NCBI GenBank assembly: GCA_902809825.1
Contig: LR778114.1
Coordinates: forward strand, 682,001-746,000
Direction of reading: 5' to 3'
Length of the DNA stretch: 64,000 nucleotides
Origin: Candidatus Hydrogenisulfobacillus filiaventi
GTDB taxonomy: Bacteria > Bacillota > Sulfobacillia > Sulfobacillales > R501
Positions 51,945-60,924 of the stretch are shown one piece after another. Below the pieces are notes generated by a model. That model ran no database searches. It saw only the letters and a list, made by a program, of their open reading frames with translations, and was not told where the DNA came from. Position 1 is the stretch's first letter; the number at the start of each line of letters is the position of its first letter. A program made the translations under genes and the position numbers.

Positions 51945-52862
51945 CTAATCGCGCAGGCTGCGCCCGGTCAGGGTCAGGAACAGGTCCTCCAGGGTGGGTG
52001 TACGGGTGCTGAGCCCGGTGAGGGGTACCCCGGCCCCGGCCGCCCATTGCACCAGGGCGGTGAGGGCGGCGGCCGGTGCGGTGGTGTAGAGGCGCAGCCG
52101 GCCGGTGTCCACCTCCTGCCGGCTGATCCCCGGCAGGTCGGGTGGCGGCAGCGCCGCCGGCACCGCGAATTCGATGACCGCCTGGGGCAGGTGGCGGGCG
52201 ATGAGCTCCTGCGGGCTGCCTTCGGCAATGACGCGGCCGTGGTCGACGATCACCAGCCGGTCGCAGAGGGCCTCAGCTTCCTCCATATAATGGGTGGTCA
52301 GTACCACCGTCTTGCCCTCCGTGCGCAGGGCGGCCACCGCCTCCCACAGCGCCCGCCGGGACTGGGGATCCAGACCGGCGGTGGGCTCATCCAGGAACAC
52401 CAGCCCGGGATCGTTGACCAGGGCCAGGGCCACCGCCAGGCGCTGGCGCTGGCCGCCGGAAAGCAGGCGTACCTGGGTGCGGGCCTTGTCCTCGAGACCG
52501 AAGCGGGCGATGAGGTCGTGCGCGGGCAAGGCGCGCGGGTAGCACCGGCCGAACATCTCCAGGGTCTCCTGTACCGTCAGGTAGTCGAAGAAGCTGGTGG
52601 ATTGCAGCTGCAGGCCGATGCGGCTTTTGACCCGCTGCCGGTGGGACCAGACCTCGAGCCCCTCCAGGCGGATGTGGCCGGCATCCGCCCGGCGCAGGCC
52701 TTCGCACAGCTCCAGGGTGGTGGTCTTGCCGGCCCCGTTGGGGCCCAGCAGTCCGAACACGATCCCGGCCGGCACCGTGAAGCTGATGCCGTCGACGGCG
52801 GTCACCGGCCCGTAGCGCTTGCGGATGTCCTCCACTTCCAGCAGGGCATCCCCGCGAACCAT
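51945..52862 (-). CDS. ABC transporter ATP-binding protein, drug-export type
   Basis: A 305-residue ATPase with Walker A GPNGAGKTTT, signature LLSGGQRQRLAVALAL, Walker B LVFLDEPTAGLDP and the switch His in VVLTTHYMEEAE. The C-terminal 80 residues resemble the DUF4162 tail of DrrA/CcmA-like exporters. It begins behind AGGAGGGA, and the permease follows after 23 bases. The adjacent NarL-type two-component system may control it, as is common in Firmicutes. Confidence 0.94.
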   Translation of the reverse strand: MVRGDALLEVEDIRKRYGPVTAVDGISFTVPAGIVFGLLGPNGAGKTTTLELCEGLRRADAGHIRLEGLEVWSHRQRVKSRIGLQLQSTSFFDYLTVQETLEMFGRCYPRALPAHDLIARFGLEDKARTQVRLLSGGQRQRLAVALALVNDPGLVFLDEPTAGLDPQSRRALWEAVAALRTEGKTVVLTTHYMEEAEALCDRLVIVDHGRVIAEGSPQELIARHLPQAVIEFAVPAALPPPDLPGISRQEVDTGRLRLYTTAPAAALTALVQWAAGAGVPLTGLSTRTPTLEDLFLTLTGRSLRD

Positions 52863-52976
52863 GGCGTTCCCTCCTGCGCGGGCGGTCTTGCCTTCACCCT
52901 AGCACGCCGCCGGCCCGGCCGCCCAGTGCGGGCGGTCACGGGGCGGGCGTGACAATCGTCACGCCCCGGCCGGCGG

Positions 52977-53588
52977 TCAGATCCAGCCCTGTTCGCGGGC
53001 CCAGGCCAGGGCCTGGGCGCGGGTGCGCAGGCCGAGCTTGGCCAGGATGGTGGAGATGTGGTTGCGGAGGGTGCCGGGAGCAATGCCGAGGCTGCGGGCC
53101 ACCAGGCGGGTGTCGGCCCCCTCCCCGGCGGCGTCCAGGGCGGCCAGGACCTCCAGCTCGCGGGCGGCCAGGGGCGGCTGCCCGGCCGCCAGGGCCAGGC
53201 GCACCAGTTCCGGATCCACCACCGTCTCCCCCCGGGCCAGGTCGCGGATACGGGCGGCCAGCTCCGCTACCGGCCGGTTCTTGAGCAGAAAGCCGCGGGC
53301 GCCGCCTTCCAGGGCCCGGCGGATGTAGCCGGGGCGGGCGAAGGTGGTGAGGAAGGCCAGGGCGGGGGCGCCGGGCCGCCGGACCCCGGCCAGGAGGTCC
53401 AGTCCGCTGCCGTCAGGCAGCTGGATGTCCACCAGAGCCACCTCGGCCGCGACGGTGGCCAGCAGGGTCCGCGCTTCGCCCAGGGTGGCGGCCTGCCCGG
53501 TCACGGTGAGATCGGCTTCCGCTTCCAGCAGGCGGGCGAGGGCATCGCGCACCAGGTATTGGTCCTCCACCAGCAGTACCCGGATCAC
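52977..53588 (-). CDS. NarL/FixJ-family response regulator
   Basis: A 203-residue regulator. The receiver has Glu8/Asp9, phosphoacceptor Asp54 (LVDIQLPDGSG), a Thr in FLTTFA and Lys in FLLKNRPV. The C-terminal LuxR-type helix-turn-helix spans AARELEVLAAL to GIAPGTLRNHISTILAKLGLRTRAQAL. Its ATG overlaps the kinase stop by four bases. It probably regulates the neighbouring ABC exporter. Confidence 0.94.
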   Translation of the reverse strand: MIRVLLVEDQYLVRDALARLLEAEADLTVTGQAATLGEARTLLATVAAEVALVDIQLPDGSGLDLLAGVRRPGAPALAFLTTFARPGYIRRALEGGARGFLLKNRPVAELAARIRDLARGETVVDPELVRLALAAGQPPLAARELEVLAALDAAGEGADTRLVARSLGIAPGTLRNHISTILAKLGLRTRAQALAWAREQGWI

Positions 53589-54721
53589 CGGGAGGATCCC
53601 TCCTCTTGTGCCGCGGGCGCGGGCAGGGTCACCTGCAGGCGGAAGCCCCGGCCTCCCAGCCCGTGATCATCCACCCGTACCGTCCCGCCCGCCCCCCAGC
53701 GGGCCACCCGTTCGGCGATCCCCTGCAGTCCGTGCCCCCAGGGCCGGCCGGCCCCGCCGGTCCCGTCATCGGCCACCTCCAGCTCCACCTGCGGCCCGGC
53801 GGTCGCCAGGCGCACCCGGCAGCGGCGGGCCCGGCTGTGGCGGACCACATTGGTGAGGGCCTCGCGCAGGATCCAGGCCAGGGTGGTCTCCAGCTGCGGC
53901 GGAACGGGGTCTGCCAGCCCTTCCGCCTCCACCGCCACCCCGACCGCGGTCAGCAGGTCCCGGCCCCGCCGCCATTCGCCCTCCAGGGTAGGCCGCCAGT
54001 CGTGGACCACCGCCTGCAGTTCGGCCAAGGCCTGGCGGGCCAGCCCGGCTACCTGCTCCATTTCCGCTGCGGCGGCCGGGACGGCGGCGCGGACCTCCAG
54101 GGCGGCCACCTCCGCTCGGTAGGCCAGGGCGGTAAGGGTGTGCCCCAGGCCGTCATGCAGGTCCCGGCTCAGCCGCAGCCGCTCCTCGTCCACGGCCAGG
54201 GCCTGTTCGGCCTCCTGCAGGGCGGAGTGGGTGCGGGCGAAGCGCACCCAGCCATGGACGCCCGCGGATACGATAAGGGTGGGAACGATGACATTCCACC
54301 AGGCTGCGGCCCAGGGCTGCCGCAGCGGCAGCACCGCTGCAGCCGCCACCTCCCCGGCCACGATGCCCCCCAGCGCCGCCAGCCAGTGGCCGGTGCCGGG
54401 GGCGAGGGCGGCCACCGGGCCGGCGAACACCGCCAGGCTCAGGAAGTCGGGATCCCCGGTGAGGAGGGCGCCGGCAAACCCGCCGCCCAGGGAGGCTACC
54501 ACCGCGGCCAGGCGGATGGCGGGGCGCGTGGCCCGCCCGCCGGTCAGCAGCCGGCCGTAAAGGAGTGTGAAGCCGGCGGCCAGGGCCACCCCCAGGCCGC
54601 GGCGGGCGGCCGGCAGGGGGATCTGCCAGAGGGAGGCCACCGGGAACAGCACGTAGGCCATCCACACCCACAACCAGCGCCAGGTGCGGTCGCGGGGCGG
54701 GGCGGCCGGCCGCTCGGCCAT
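53585..54721 (-). CDS. Sensor histidine kinase, NarL-partner (DesK-like) type
   Basis: A 378-residue kinase with four to six N-terminal transmembrane helices (about 15-158) and no large external domain, as in DesK. The HisKA_3 motif RLSRDLHDGLGHTLTAL places the phosphoacceptor at His189. The ATPase domain shows ILREALTNVVRHS (N box) and VADDGTGG, then GHGLQGIAERV. ATG 54721 is preferred over an upstream in-frame start. Overlaps its regulator by four bases. Confidence 0.92.
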   Translation of the reverse strand: MAERPAAPPRDRTWRWLWVWMAYVLFPVASLWQIPLPAARRGLGVALAAGFTLLYGRLLTGGRATRPAIRLAAVVASLGGGFAGALLTGDPDFLSLAVFAGPVAALAPGTGHWLAALGGIVAGEVAAAAVLPLRQPWAAAWWNVIVPTLIVSAGVHGWVRFARTHSALQEAEQALAVDEERLRLSRDLHDGLGHTLTALAYRAEVAALEVRAAVPAAAAEMEQVAGLARQALAELQAVVHDWRPTLEGEWRRGRDLLTAVGVAVEAEGLADPVPPQLETTLAWILREALTNVVRHSRARRCRVRLATAGPQVELEVADDGTGGAGRPWGHGLQGIAERVARWGAGGTVRVDDHGLGGRGFRLQVTLPAPAAQEEGSSR

Positions 54722-54808
54722 GGGGATCCCTGCCTTTCTCCCCGCTCGGGGTCCGGATTCCCCTTTATGGTACACGGCCGGCCGGCCGGCGGGCAGCAGG
54801 AGGGCGGT

Positions 54809-55537
54809 TCAGGCCTCCGTGCGCCCCACCAGGAAGCCGATGGCCGCCCCGACGGTGGCGGAGAGGGCGGTCAGGGCCATGAACTCGAGGCCGCTCAACC
54901 AACCGCGGCCGCGGGTAAAGCGGGCCTTGGCGAAGCCCAGCAGGAAGGAGGAGGCGAGGGCCAGCCCCCAGGCCAGGTTGCGGGCGGCCAGGGTGGGGAG
55001 CGGCAGCAGGAAGGGCAGGGTGGCGGGGATGGATCCCAGGATGACGGCGATCCCCATGGCGACGGCGTTGACCAGGGGGCGCTCCAGATGGCGGTGGTGG
55101 ATGCCGAGTTCCTCCCGCACCATGAAGCGGATCCAGTGCGCCTTGTTGCCCACAATGTGGCGCTGGACTTCGGGGATGAGGCGGGGCGGCATGCCCATCT
55201 CCCCCAGCAGGTCCCGCACCTCCCGGCGTTCCTGTTCAGGGCGAGTCTCGATCTCCTCCCGCTCCTCCTCGATCTGGCTGCGCAGGAGGTCGTTGGCGGA
55301 GGAGGAAGCCAGGTAGGAGCCGACCGCCATGGAGATGGTGGCGGCGCCGGCGGCGGAGAGGGCGGCGATGATGATGGCGGCATGGCTCTGCCGGGAAAGG
55401 GCCTCCCCCGAGACCAGCCCGATGGTGCTGACGGTGCCGTCGTTGATGCCGAAAACCAGCTCCCGGATGAGACTGCGGGAGAGGATGCCGCCGTCCGGTG
55501 CCGTTTCCCGGCCGGGGCGGGGGGCGCGTTCAGCCAC
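54809..55537 (-). CDS. VIT1/CCC1-family iron/manganese transporter
   Basis: A 242-residue membrane protein. N-terminal LIRELVFGINDGTVSTIGLVSG and SMAVGSYLASSSANDLL are classic VIT1/CCC1 motifs. A charged cytoplasmic insert (EEEREEIETRPEQERREV) resembles the metal-binding domain of VIT1, followed by three helices. It should move Fe2+ or Mn2+ out of the cytoplasm. GTG 55537 follows AAGGAGG. Divergent from the SOS cassette. Confidence 0.9.
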   Translation of the reverse strand: MAERAPRPGRETAPDGGILSRSLIRELVFGINDGTVSTIGLVSGEALSRQSHAAIIIAALSAAGAATISMAVGSYLASSSANDLLRSQIEEEREEIETRPEQERREVRDLLGEMGMPPRLIPEVQRHIVGNKAHWIRFMVREELGIHHRHLERPLVNAVAMGIAVILGSIPATLPFLLPLPTLAARNLAWGLALASSFLLGFAKARFTRGRGWLSGLEFMALTALSATVGAAIGFLVGRTEA

Positions 55538-55609
55538 GGTCCTTGCCTCCTTCGGGCGTCCTTGGGCCTAGCATGGCCGGCGGGGCCGGCTTCATGCCCC
55601 CGGCCGCCC

Positions 55610-55638
55610 TTGTGGGACGGGGGAGGGCTGCCTATACT
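55610..55638 (+). promoter_or_regulatory. Promoter of the SOS mutagenesis cassette
   Basis: TTGTGG (55610-55615) and TATACT (55633-55638) spaced 17 bases, followed six bases later by a LexA box. Confidence 0.7.
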
Positions 55639-55643
55639 ATGTG

Positions 55644-55657
55644 CGAACAAATGTTCC
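55644..55657 (+). promoter_or_regulatory. LexA (SOS) box
   Basis: CGAACAAATGTTCC matches the Bacillus-type LexA consensus CGAACnnnnGTTCG/YC at all key positions. It covers the expected transcription start just after the -10, so LexA binding would block the imuB-dnaE2 operon. Confidence 0.9.
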
Positions 55658-55675
55658 TTTTGCGGAGGCGGGAAC

Positions 55676-56728
55676 ATGGCCGTGATCTACTGGCAACTGG
55701 GGAGCTTCACCCGTCCGCTGCCGCCGGGCCCCTGGGTGCGGGTGACCGCGGGGCGGGTGGCCGATACCGACGCCGCCGGCTGGGATCGGGGGGTGCGGCC
55801 CGGCATGGCGGCGGGGGAGATCAAGTGGCGGTACCCGGAGGCCCGGTTGTGGCCGGCGGACAGCCGGCAGGGGCCGGACCTGGCGGCATGGCTGGCGGGC
55901 ACGGCATGGGCCTTCCGCTGGGACCGGGAGGCCGGCTGCGGCTGGTGGGAATGGCCGCGCCTGACCGGCGACCGTTATCGGGAACTGGTGGCGGTAGTGG
56001 TGCCGGCCCGCGCCGCCCGGCTGGCGGGCGGGGCCGCCGGCCATCCCTGGCTGGCGCGCTGGGTGGCGGAGGCCGGGGAACAGCTGGGGCTGCCGGCTTG
56101 GCGGGGGGACGGCTGGGTCACCTTCTATCTGCCGCCGGCGGTGGAAGCCGTCTGGGCCCGGCGCCTGCCTTTGATCTATGTGGAGGCACCGGCGGCGCTG
56201 CACCGGCAATGGGCCGACCAGGGCTGGCGGACGGCGGGGGAGGTGCCCGGCCTGCTGCCGCTTCCGCCCCGTCCCCTGCCGCCATCGGCGGCCGTCTGGG
56301 AGCGCCGTTACCCGCTGACGGAGGCCGACCGGCGGCAGTGGGGGATCCGGGCCCCGGAGCTGGCACGCCGGGTGGTGGCGGAAGCCCTGGCGGATCACCC
56401 GGCCTGGACGGGGTGGGCGGTGCGGTGGGAGGGGACGGCCCTGCCGCCCCGCCGGCGCCACTGGTCCCCCTCCGGGGACCGGCGCATCCTGGCCGCCCGT
56501 CTGCTCACCCTGCTGCTGCCCCTCCCGGCCGGATCCCCGGCGGGGGTTGGCATTGGCGGTCAGACCGGGATGCCGGCGCTGGGGACGGCCCAACAGCATT
56601 GGGGATGGGCGCCGGTAGCCCGGGCCCCGGCGGATCCCCCGCCGGGGGCGGTGCGCGGCCGCCGGCTCAGCCGGCGGGAGCAGATGCTCGCCTACTGGGA
56701 TCCCTGGCGGGGGGGTGACCGGCGGTGA
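55676..56728 (+). CDS. imuB: Compact ImuB-like Y-family polymerase-related protein
   Basis: A 350-residue protein related to Y-family polymerases by position and by an N-terminal segment in which the catalytic Asp of the DxDxFFAxVE motif is replaced (VIYWQLGSF). ImuB proteins are similarly inactive and act as adaptors between DnaE2 and the beta clamp. It is shorter than usual ImuB (about 500). LTEADRRQWG and a late LRAREQ-like RRLSRREQML occur. ATG 55676 lies 18 bases after the LexA box. Identity partly rests on context. Confidence 0.7.
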   Translation: MAVIYWQLGSFTRPLPPGPWVRVTAGRVADTDAAGWDRGVRPGMAAGEIKWRYPEARLWPADSRQGPDLAAWLAGTAWAFRWDREAGCGWWEWPRLTGDRYRELVAVVVPARAARLAGGAAGHPWLARWVAEAGEQLGLPAWRGDGWVTFYLPPAVEAVWARRLPLIYVEAPAALHRQWADQGWRTAGEVPGLLPLPPRPLPPSAAVWERRYPLTEADRRQWGIRAPELARRVVAEALADHPAWTGWAVRWEGTALPPRRRHWSPSGDRRILAARLLTLLLPLPAGSPAGVGIGGQTGMPALGTAQQHWGWAPVARAPADPPPGAVRGRRLSRREQMLAYWDPWRGGDRR

Positions 56729-57000
56729 AGGGGACAGACGGGGACATCCCTGCCCCGGAGGAGGCGGTGGCCCCCATCCCGCCGCCGGACCGGGAAGGGG
56801 GGACCCTGCGCGGGTTCCGCTACCGGCGCCATTACCGGCCGGTGGTGGAGGTGCTGGAGGTATGGACCGATGTGGGGGCCTGGTGGGCCGGGGAGCCGGA
56901 ACGCCGCTTCTGGCGTGTGCGCACCGCCGATCACGGCCTGTACGAGCTGGCGGACGACGGATCCGGCCGCCACTGGTGGCTGTACCGGATCTACGACTGA
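56725..57000 (+). CDS. DUF6504-like small protein of the mutasome cassette
   Basis: A 91-residue protein whose C-terminal two-thirds (VEVLEVWTDVGAWWAGEPERRFWRVRTADHGLYEL ending in WWLYRIYD) resembles the small DUF6504 proteins encoded between imuB and dnaE2 in actinobacteria and relatives. No catalytic residues are evident; a structural or adaptor role is probable. It overlaps the imuB stop by four bases and ends 13 before dnaE2. Confidence 0.75.
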   Translation: MKGTDGDIPAPEEAVAPIPPPDREGGTLRGFRYRRHYRPVVEVLEVWTDVGAWWAGEPERRFWRVRTADHGLYELADDGSGRHWWLYRIYD

Positions 57001-57013
57001 GGAGGCGGCGGGG

Positions 57014-60000
57014 ATGGCCGGGATCGGGGTGCATCTGCACGTGCATTCCGCGTTCTCCTTTCTGGACGGGGCCAGCCTGCCCGAAACCCTGGTGCAGACG
57101 GCGGCGGAACGGGGGATTGGGGTGCTGGCCCTGACCGACCATCATGGGGTGTCGGGCCTGGTGCGGTTTCTGATGGCCGCCCGTGCCGCCGGCATCAAGG
57201 GGATCGCAGGGGCCACGGTGGAGCTGGCCGGTTACGGCCGGCTGGTGCTGCTGGTGCCGGAGGCGGCGGCCTATGCCCGCCTGACCGCTCTGCTGACCGC
57301 TGCCCACGAGCGGTCCCCCCGCAGGCAGCCGGCGGTGGACTGGCCCCTGCTGGAGGCGTGGGGGGCCGGGCTGGTGGCGCTGACCGGCGGCCGCGACGGG
57401 GCGGTGGTGCAGACCTGGCTGCGGGCAGGGCCGGCGGCGGCGGAAGCCCTGGTGCGGCGGCTGCAGGGGGTGTTCGGGCCGGCCAACCTGTTCCTGGAGC
57501 TGGCCCCCAACCGGCTGCCCGGCGACCGGCGGATCTTCGCCGGCCTGGCCGAGCTGGGGGAACGGACAGGGACACCGCTGGTGGCGGCGGGCGATGTCCA
57601 CTATGCCCGCAAGCAGGATTTTCCTACGTATGACCTCCTGACCTGCATCCGCACCGGCACCCGTCTGGAGGAGGCTCATCCCGCCCGGCGCCTGAATGCC
57701 GAGAACGATCTCAAGCCCTGGCGGGAATGGGAGGAGCTGCTGGGGGACCGGCCGCAGGTGCTGGCAGCCACCCGCGAACTGGGGGAGCGTCTGCAGCCGG
57801 TGGATGGGGTCCTGCTGGACCGGCGGCGGGCCCCCCGCTTTGCGGTCCCGGCGGGGACCAGCGCCGATGCCCTGCTGGCCCGGCTGGCGGAGGCCGGCGC
57901 CCGCCGGCGCTACGGCCACCCCCTGCCGCCGGGGCTGCGGGAGCGCCTGCACCGGGAACTGGCCGTCATCCGGGAGCTGGGGTTCGCCGACTACTTTCTG
58001 GTGGTGTGGGATGTGGCCCGTTTTGCCCGCCGGCAGGGCATCCGCTTTGCGGGGCGGGGATCGGCGGCGGACTCGGTGACCGCCTATTGCCTGGGCATCA
58101 CCGGGGTGGACGCCTGGCGCCGCAACCTCCTGTTTGAACGCTTTCTGAGCCGGGAGCGGGCGGAGACCCCGGACATTGATATCGATTTTGACGCCCGCTA
58201 CCGCGACCGGGTGGCGGACTACGTCCGCCGCCGCTACGGGGAGGCCTACGTGGCCCAGGTGGCCACCTATCAGACCTACCGCGCCCGCCTGGCGGTACGG
58301 GAGGTGGGCAAGGCGATGGGGTTTCCGCCGGCGGAGCTGGAGGCGCTGGCCCGTTCCCTGCCCGAAGGGGCACTGGAGCCGCTGGAGGCGCGCTGGGAGG
58401 CGGTGCCGGAACTGCGGGCCCTGGCGGAGCCGGAACGGCTGCGCGCCCTCCTGCGCTGGGCGGCCCGGCTGGAAGGGCTGCCGCGCCATCTGGGCATGCA
58501 CCTGGGCGGGCTGGTGGTGAGCGCGGATCCCCTGGATACCGTAAGCCCCCGGCAGCCCTCCGCTAAAGGGCCCCGCATCATCCAGTTCGATAAGCGGGAT
58601 GTGGAGACCCTGGGGCTGCTGAAGCTGGACCTGCTGTCCCTGCGCATCTTCACGGCGGTGGAGGAAACCGAACGGGTCATCCGTCGCCGCCGTCCCGGTT
58701 TCCGCTACGACCACCTGCCCCTGGAGGATGCCGCCACCTATGCCCGCCTGCGGGCGGGGGAGGGAATCGGGGTGTTTCAGCTGGAGAGCCCCGCCCAGCG
58801 GGCTCTGGCCCGCCGCCTGCAGCCCGATCGTTGGGAGGACCTGGTGGCCAGTCTGGCCCTGATCCGGCCCGGCCCCATCAAGGGCAACATGGTGGACCCC
58901 TTCATCGCCCGCCGGCGGGGGGAGGAGCCGGTGACCTATCCCCATCCCGCCCTGGAACCCATCCTGGCCAAGACCTACGGGGTGGTGCTGTTCCAGGAGC
59001 AGGTGATCGCCATCGCCAGTGCCCTGGCCGGCTTCACGCCGGGGGAGGCCGACCTGTTGCGGCGGGTGATGACCCATGGCCGGTCCCGGGAGGAGATGGA
59101 GCGGCTGGGGGTGGCGTTCCGGCGCAAGGCGGAGGCGCGGGGGGTGGCGGCGGACGTGGCGGCGGCGGTGTTTGCCCAGATCGCCGGGTATGCCAGCTAC
59201 GGCTTCAACGAGGCCCACGCCGCCGCCTTTGCTGAGACCGCCTACCGCACCGCCTACCTGTGGGAGCATTTCCCGCGCGACTACCTCATCGGGTTGTTGA
59301 ATGCCGAGCCGCTGGGCTACTACCCCATTGACGTGCTGCTGGTGGAGGGCCGGCGGCGCGGTATCCGCATCCTGCCGCTGGACATCAACCGCAGCGGGGT
59401 GGGGGCGGAACCGGAGGGGCCCGGCGGCATCCGCATCGGTCTGGCGTTCCTCAAGGGGTGGGGGCGGGAGACGGCGGAACGGGTGGTAGCGGCCCGCCCG
59501 CCGGGGGGTTACCGCCATCCCCGGGAGGTGGAGCGCCGGGCGGGGATTGACCGCGGGCAGCTGCTGGCCCTGGTGCAGGCGGGGGGATTCGACAGCCTGT
59601 CCCGCGACCGCCGGGCCTGGATTGCCGCCCTGGCGGGGGAGAACCCGCTGGGGCTGGCCTTCGCCGCCCCTGGCGGAAGCGGGGCCCCGGACGCCGCAGA
59701 GGAGGTGTACTGGGATTACCGTCACCTGGGATTCGGTCAGCACCGCCATCTCCTGGCCCTCTACCGGAACCGCCTGCGGCAGGAGGGCTACCTGAGCGCG
59801 GCCGAGGCCGCGGCCCTGGAGGAGGGCCGTTGGGTGCGGATGGTGGCGATGGCCGTGCGCCCGCACCGCCCGCCGACCCGTAGCGGGCGGGTGGTGGTGT
59901 TTGTCTCCCTGCTGGATGAAAGCGGCTTGTTGGAGGCCCGGCTGTCGGAGGCGGGCTACCAGCGGTACGGCCGCTGGCTGTTCGGGGACCGTCCGCCGGT

Positions 60001-60097
60001 GCTGGCGGTGGGCGGGCGGAAGGAGGCACAGGGCCTGGACATCCGGTTCCTGGGGCCCTGGCAGCCGGCTCCGCAGGAGGGCCCGTCCGGTCCTTGA
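57014..60097 (+). CDS. dnaE2: Error-prone DNA polymerase DnaE2 (ImuC)
   Basis: A 1027-residue C-family polymerase. The PHP domain has HLHVHSAFSFLDGAS and LTDHHGVSG. The polymerase core includes RGSAADSVTAY and the catalytic acidic motif PDIDIDFD (Asp387, Asp389), then GMHLGGLVVS, FQLESPAQR, VVLFQEQVI and ASYGFNEAHAA. An OB-fold C-terminus follows. Length and lack of beta-clamp-rich tail fit DnaE2. It synthesises across damage with ImuB under SOS control. GGAGG 8 bases before ATG 57014. Confidence 0.95.
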   Translation: MAGIGVHLHVHSAFSFLDGASLPETLVQTAAERGIGVLALTDHHGVSGLVRFLMAARAAGIKGIAGATVELAGYGRLVLLVPEAAAYARLTALLTAAHERSPRRQPAVDWPLLEAWGAGLVALTGGRDGAVVQTWLRAGPAAAEALVRRLQGVFGPANLFLELAPNRLPGDRRIFAGLAELGERTGTPLVAAGDVHYARKQDFPTYDLLTCIRTGTRLEEAHPARRLNAENDLKPWREWEELLGDRPQVLAATRELGERLQPVDGVLLDRRRAPRFAVPAGTSADALLARLAEAGARRRYGHPLPPGLRERLHRELAVIRELGFADYFLVVWDVARFARRQGIRFAGRGSAADSVTAYCLGITGVDAWRRNLLFERFLSRERAETPDIDIDFDARYRDRVADYVRRRYGEAYVAQVATYQTYRARLAVREVGKAMGFPPAELEALARSLPEGALEPLEARWEAVPELRALAEPERLRALLRWAARLEGLPRHLGMHLGGLVVSADPLDTVSPRQPSAKGPRIIQFDKRDVETLGLLKLDLLSLRIFTAVEETERVIRRRRPGFRYDHLPLEDAATYARLRAGEGIGVFQLESPAQRALARRLQPDRWEDLVASLALIRPGPIKGNMVDPFIARRRGEEPVTYPHPALEPILAKTYGVVLFQEQVIAIASALAGFTPGEADLLRRVMTHGRSREEMERLGVAFRRKAEARGVAADVAAAVFAQIAGYASYGFNEAHAAAFAETAYRTAYLWEHFPRDYLIGLLNAEPLGYYPIDVLLVEGRRRGIRILPLDINRSGVGAEPEGPGGIRIGLAFLKGWGRETAERVVAARPPGGYRHPREVERRAGIDRGQLLALVQAGGFDSLSRDRRAWIAALAGENPLGLAFAAPGGSGAPDAAEEVYWDYRHLGFGQHRHLLALYRNRLRQEGYLSAAEAAALEEGRWVRMVAMAVRPHRPPTRSGRVVVFVSLLDESGLLEARLSEAGYQRYGRWLFGDRPPVLAVGGRKEAQGLDIRFLGPWQPAPQEGPSGP

Positions 60098-60150
60098 ATA
60101 TACAATCATCACATCATAGGATTACCTTGAATTATAAATCACAGCGCCGG
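60096..60150 (+). promoter_or_regulatory. AT-rich promoter region of the tauE-tetR operon
   Basis: TTGAAT (60096-60101), 17-base spacer, TAGGAT (60119-60124) make a promoter. TTGAAT recurs at 60128 beside TATAAA, so an operator or second promoter may overlap. The patch stands out for low G+C. Confidence 0.5.
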
Positions 60151-60186
60151 CGGAGAACGGACCGGGTGTGCACGGGGGTGGCGGCG

Positions 60187-60924
60187 ATGCAGTGGCTCGC
60201 GGCAGGCCTCATCTTCCTGGTTTCCGGCTTCTTTGCCATGCTGGGGATGGGCGGGGGGATGCTGCACGTCCCCATTCTGATCTGGCTCGGGTATGATTTG
60301 AAGCAGCAGGCGCAACCGATCGGGATCCTGCTCAACGGGCTTACCGGGTTGGTGGCACTGGTAACCTACGCCCGTCACCGGCTGGTGGACTGGAAGGGCG
60401 GCCTGCCGATGGCGGGCGCGGCGCTGGTTCTGGCCCCGGCAGGGGCGCTCACGGCCCGGCTGCTGCCCGATCGCTGGCTGGTGGGCCTGTTCGCGGGGGT
60501 GGTGCTGGCGGCCGCCATCCGGACCTTGCGCAGTGCCGCCGATCCGGATCCGGACCACCGGCCGCCGCTGGGGAGACGGCTGCTGTTGGGCAGCCTGGGC
60601 GCGGGACTGGCCGCCTTCCTGGGGGGCATGCTGGGCCTGGGTGGCGGCACCTTCGTGAGCCCGCTGCTGATGTGGATGGGGTACCCCACCAAGGAGGCGG
60701 TGGCCACCACCGCCTATATTGTGACGTTTTCGAGCTTTTCCGGTTTTGTGGGCCGGATGGGTTACCTCAGCGCCTCCTGGAGCCTGGTGCTGTTGCTGGC
60801 GCTGGCGGCGGTGGCCGCCGCGGCTGCGGGCAGCCATCTCATGGCCACCCGTGCCAAGCCGCATTGGGTCAAGGTGGCCTACAGCATGCTGTTGATGGGA
60901 GTGGGGGTCAAGCTGCTATGGTAG
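60187..60924 (+). CDS. TauE/SafE family sulfite or organosulfur exporter
   Basis: A 245-residue membrane protein with seven or eight helices. It has the duplicated TauE motif: FFAMLGMGGGMLHVPILIWLGYDLKQQAQPIG and, in the second half, FLGGMLGLGGGTFVSPLLMWMGYPTKEAVATTA. The family exports sulfite, sulfoacetate or similar anions. ATG 60187 follows GGGGGTGG. It overlaps the TetR gene by seven bases, so its expression is probably under that regulator. Confidence 0.9.
   Translation: MQWLAAGLIFLVSGFFAMLGMGGGMLHVPILIWLGYDLKQQAQPIGILLNGLTGLVALVTYARHRLVDWKGGLPMAGAALVLAPAGALTARLLPDRWLVGLFAGVVLAAAIRTLRSAADPDPDHRPPLGRRLLLGSLGAGLAAFLGGMLGLGGGTFVSPLLMWMGYPTKEAVATTAYIVTFSSFSGFVGRMGYLSASWSLVLLLALAAVAAAAAGSHLMATRAKPHWVKVAYSMLLMGVGVKLLW

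Noticed and set aside
53606-55675. A 1040-residue open frame running through the kinase and VIT1 genes into the ImuB-like gene
   Set aside because: The first two-thirds is the antisense reflection of high-GC genes; the real start is ATG 55676 just after the LexA box.
55637-60112. A 1491-residue minus-strand open frame antisense to dnaE2
   Set aside because: Pro/Gln/His/Arg-rich composition of a GC shadow; dnaE2 has complete motifs on the plus strand.
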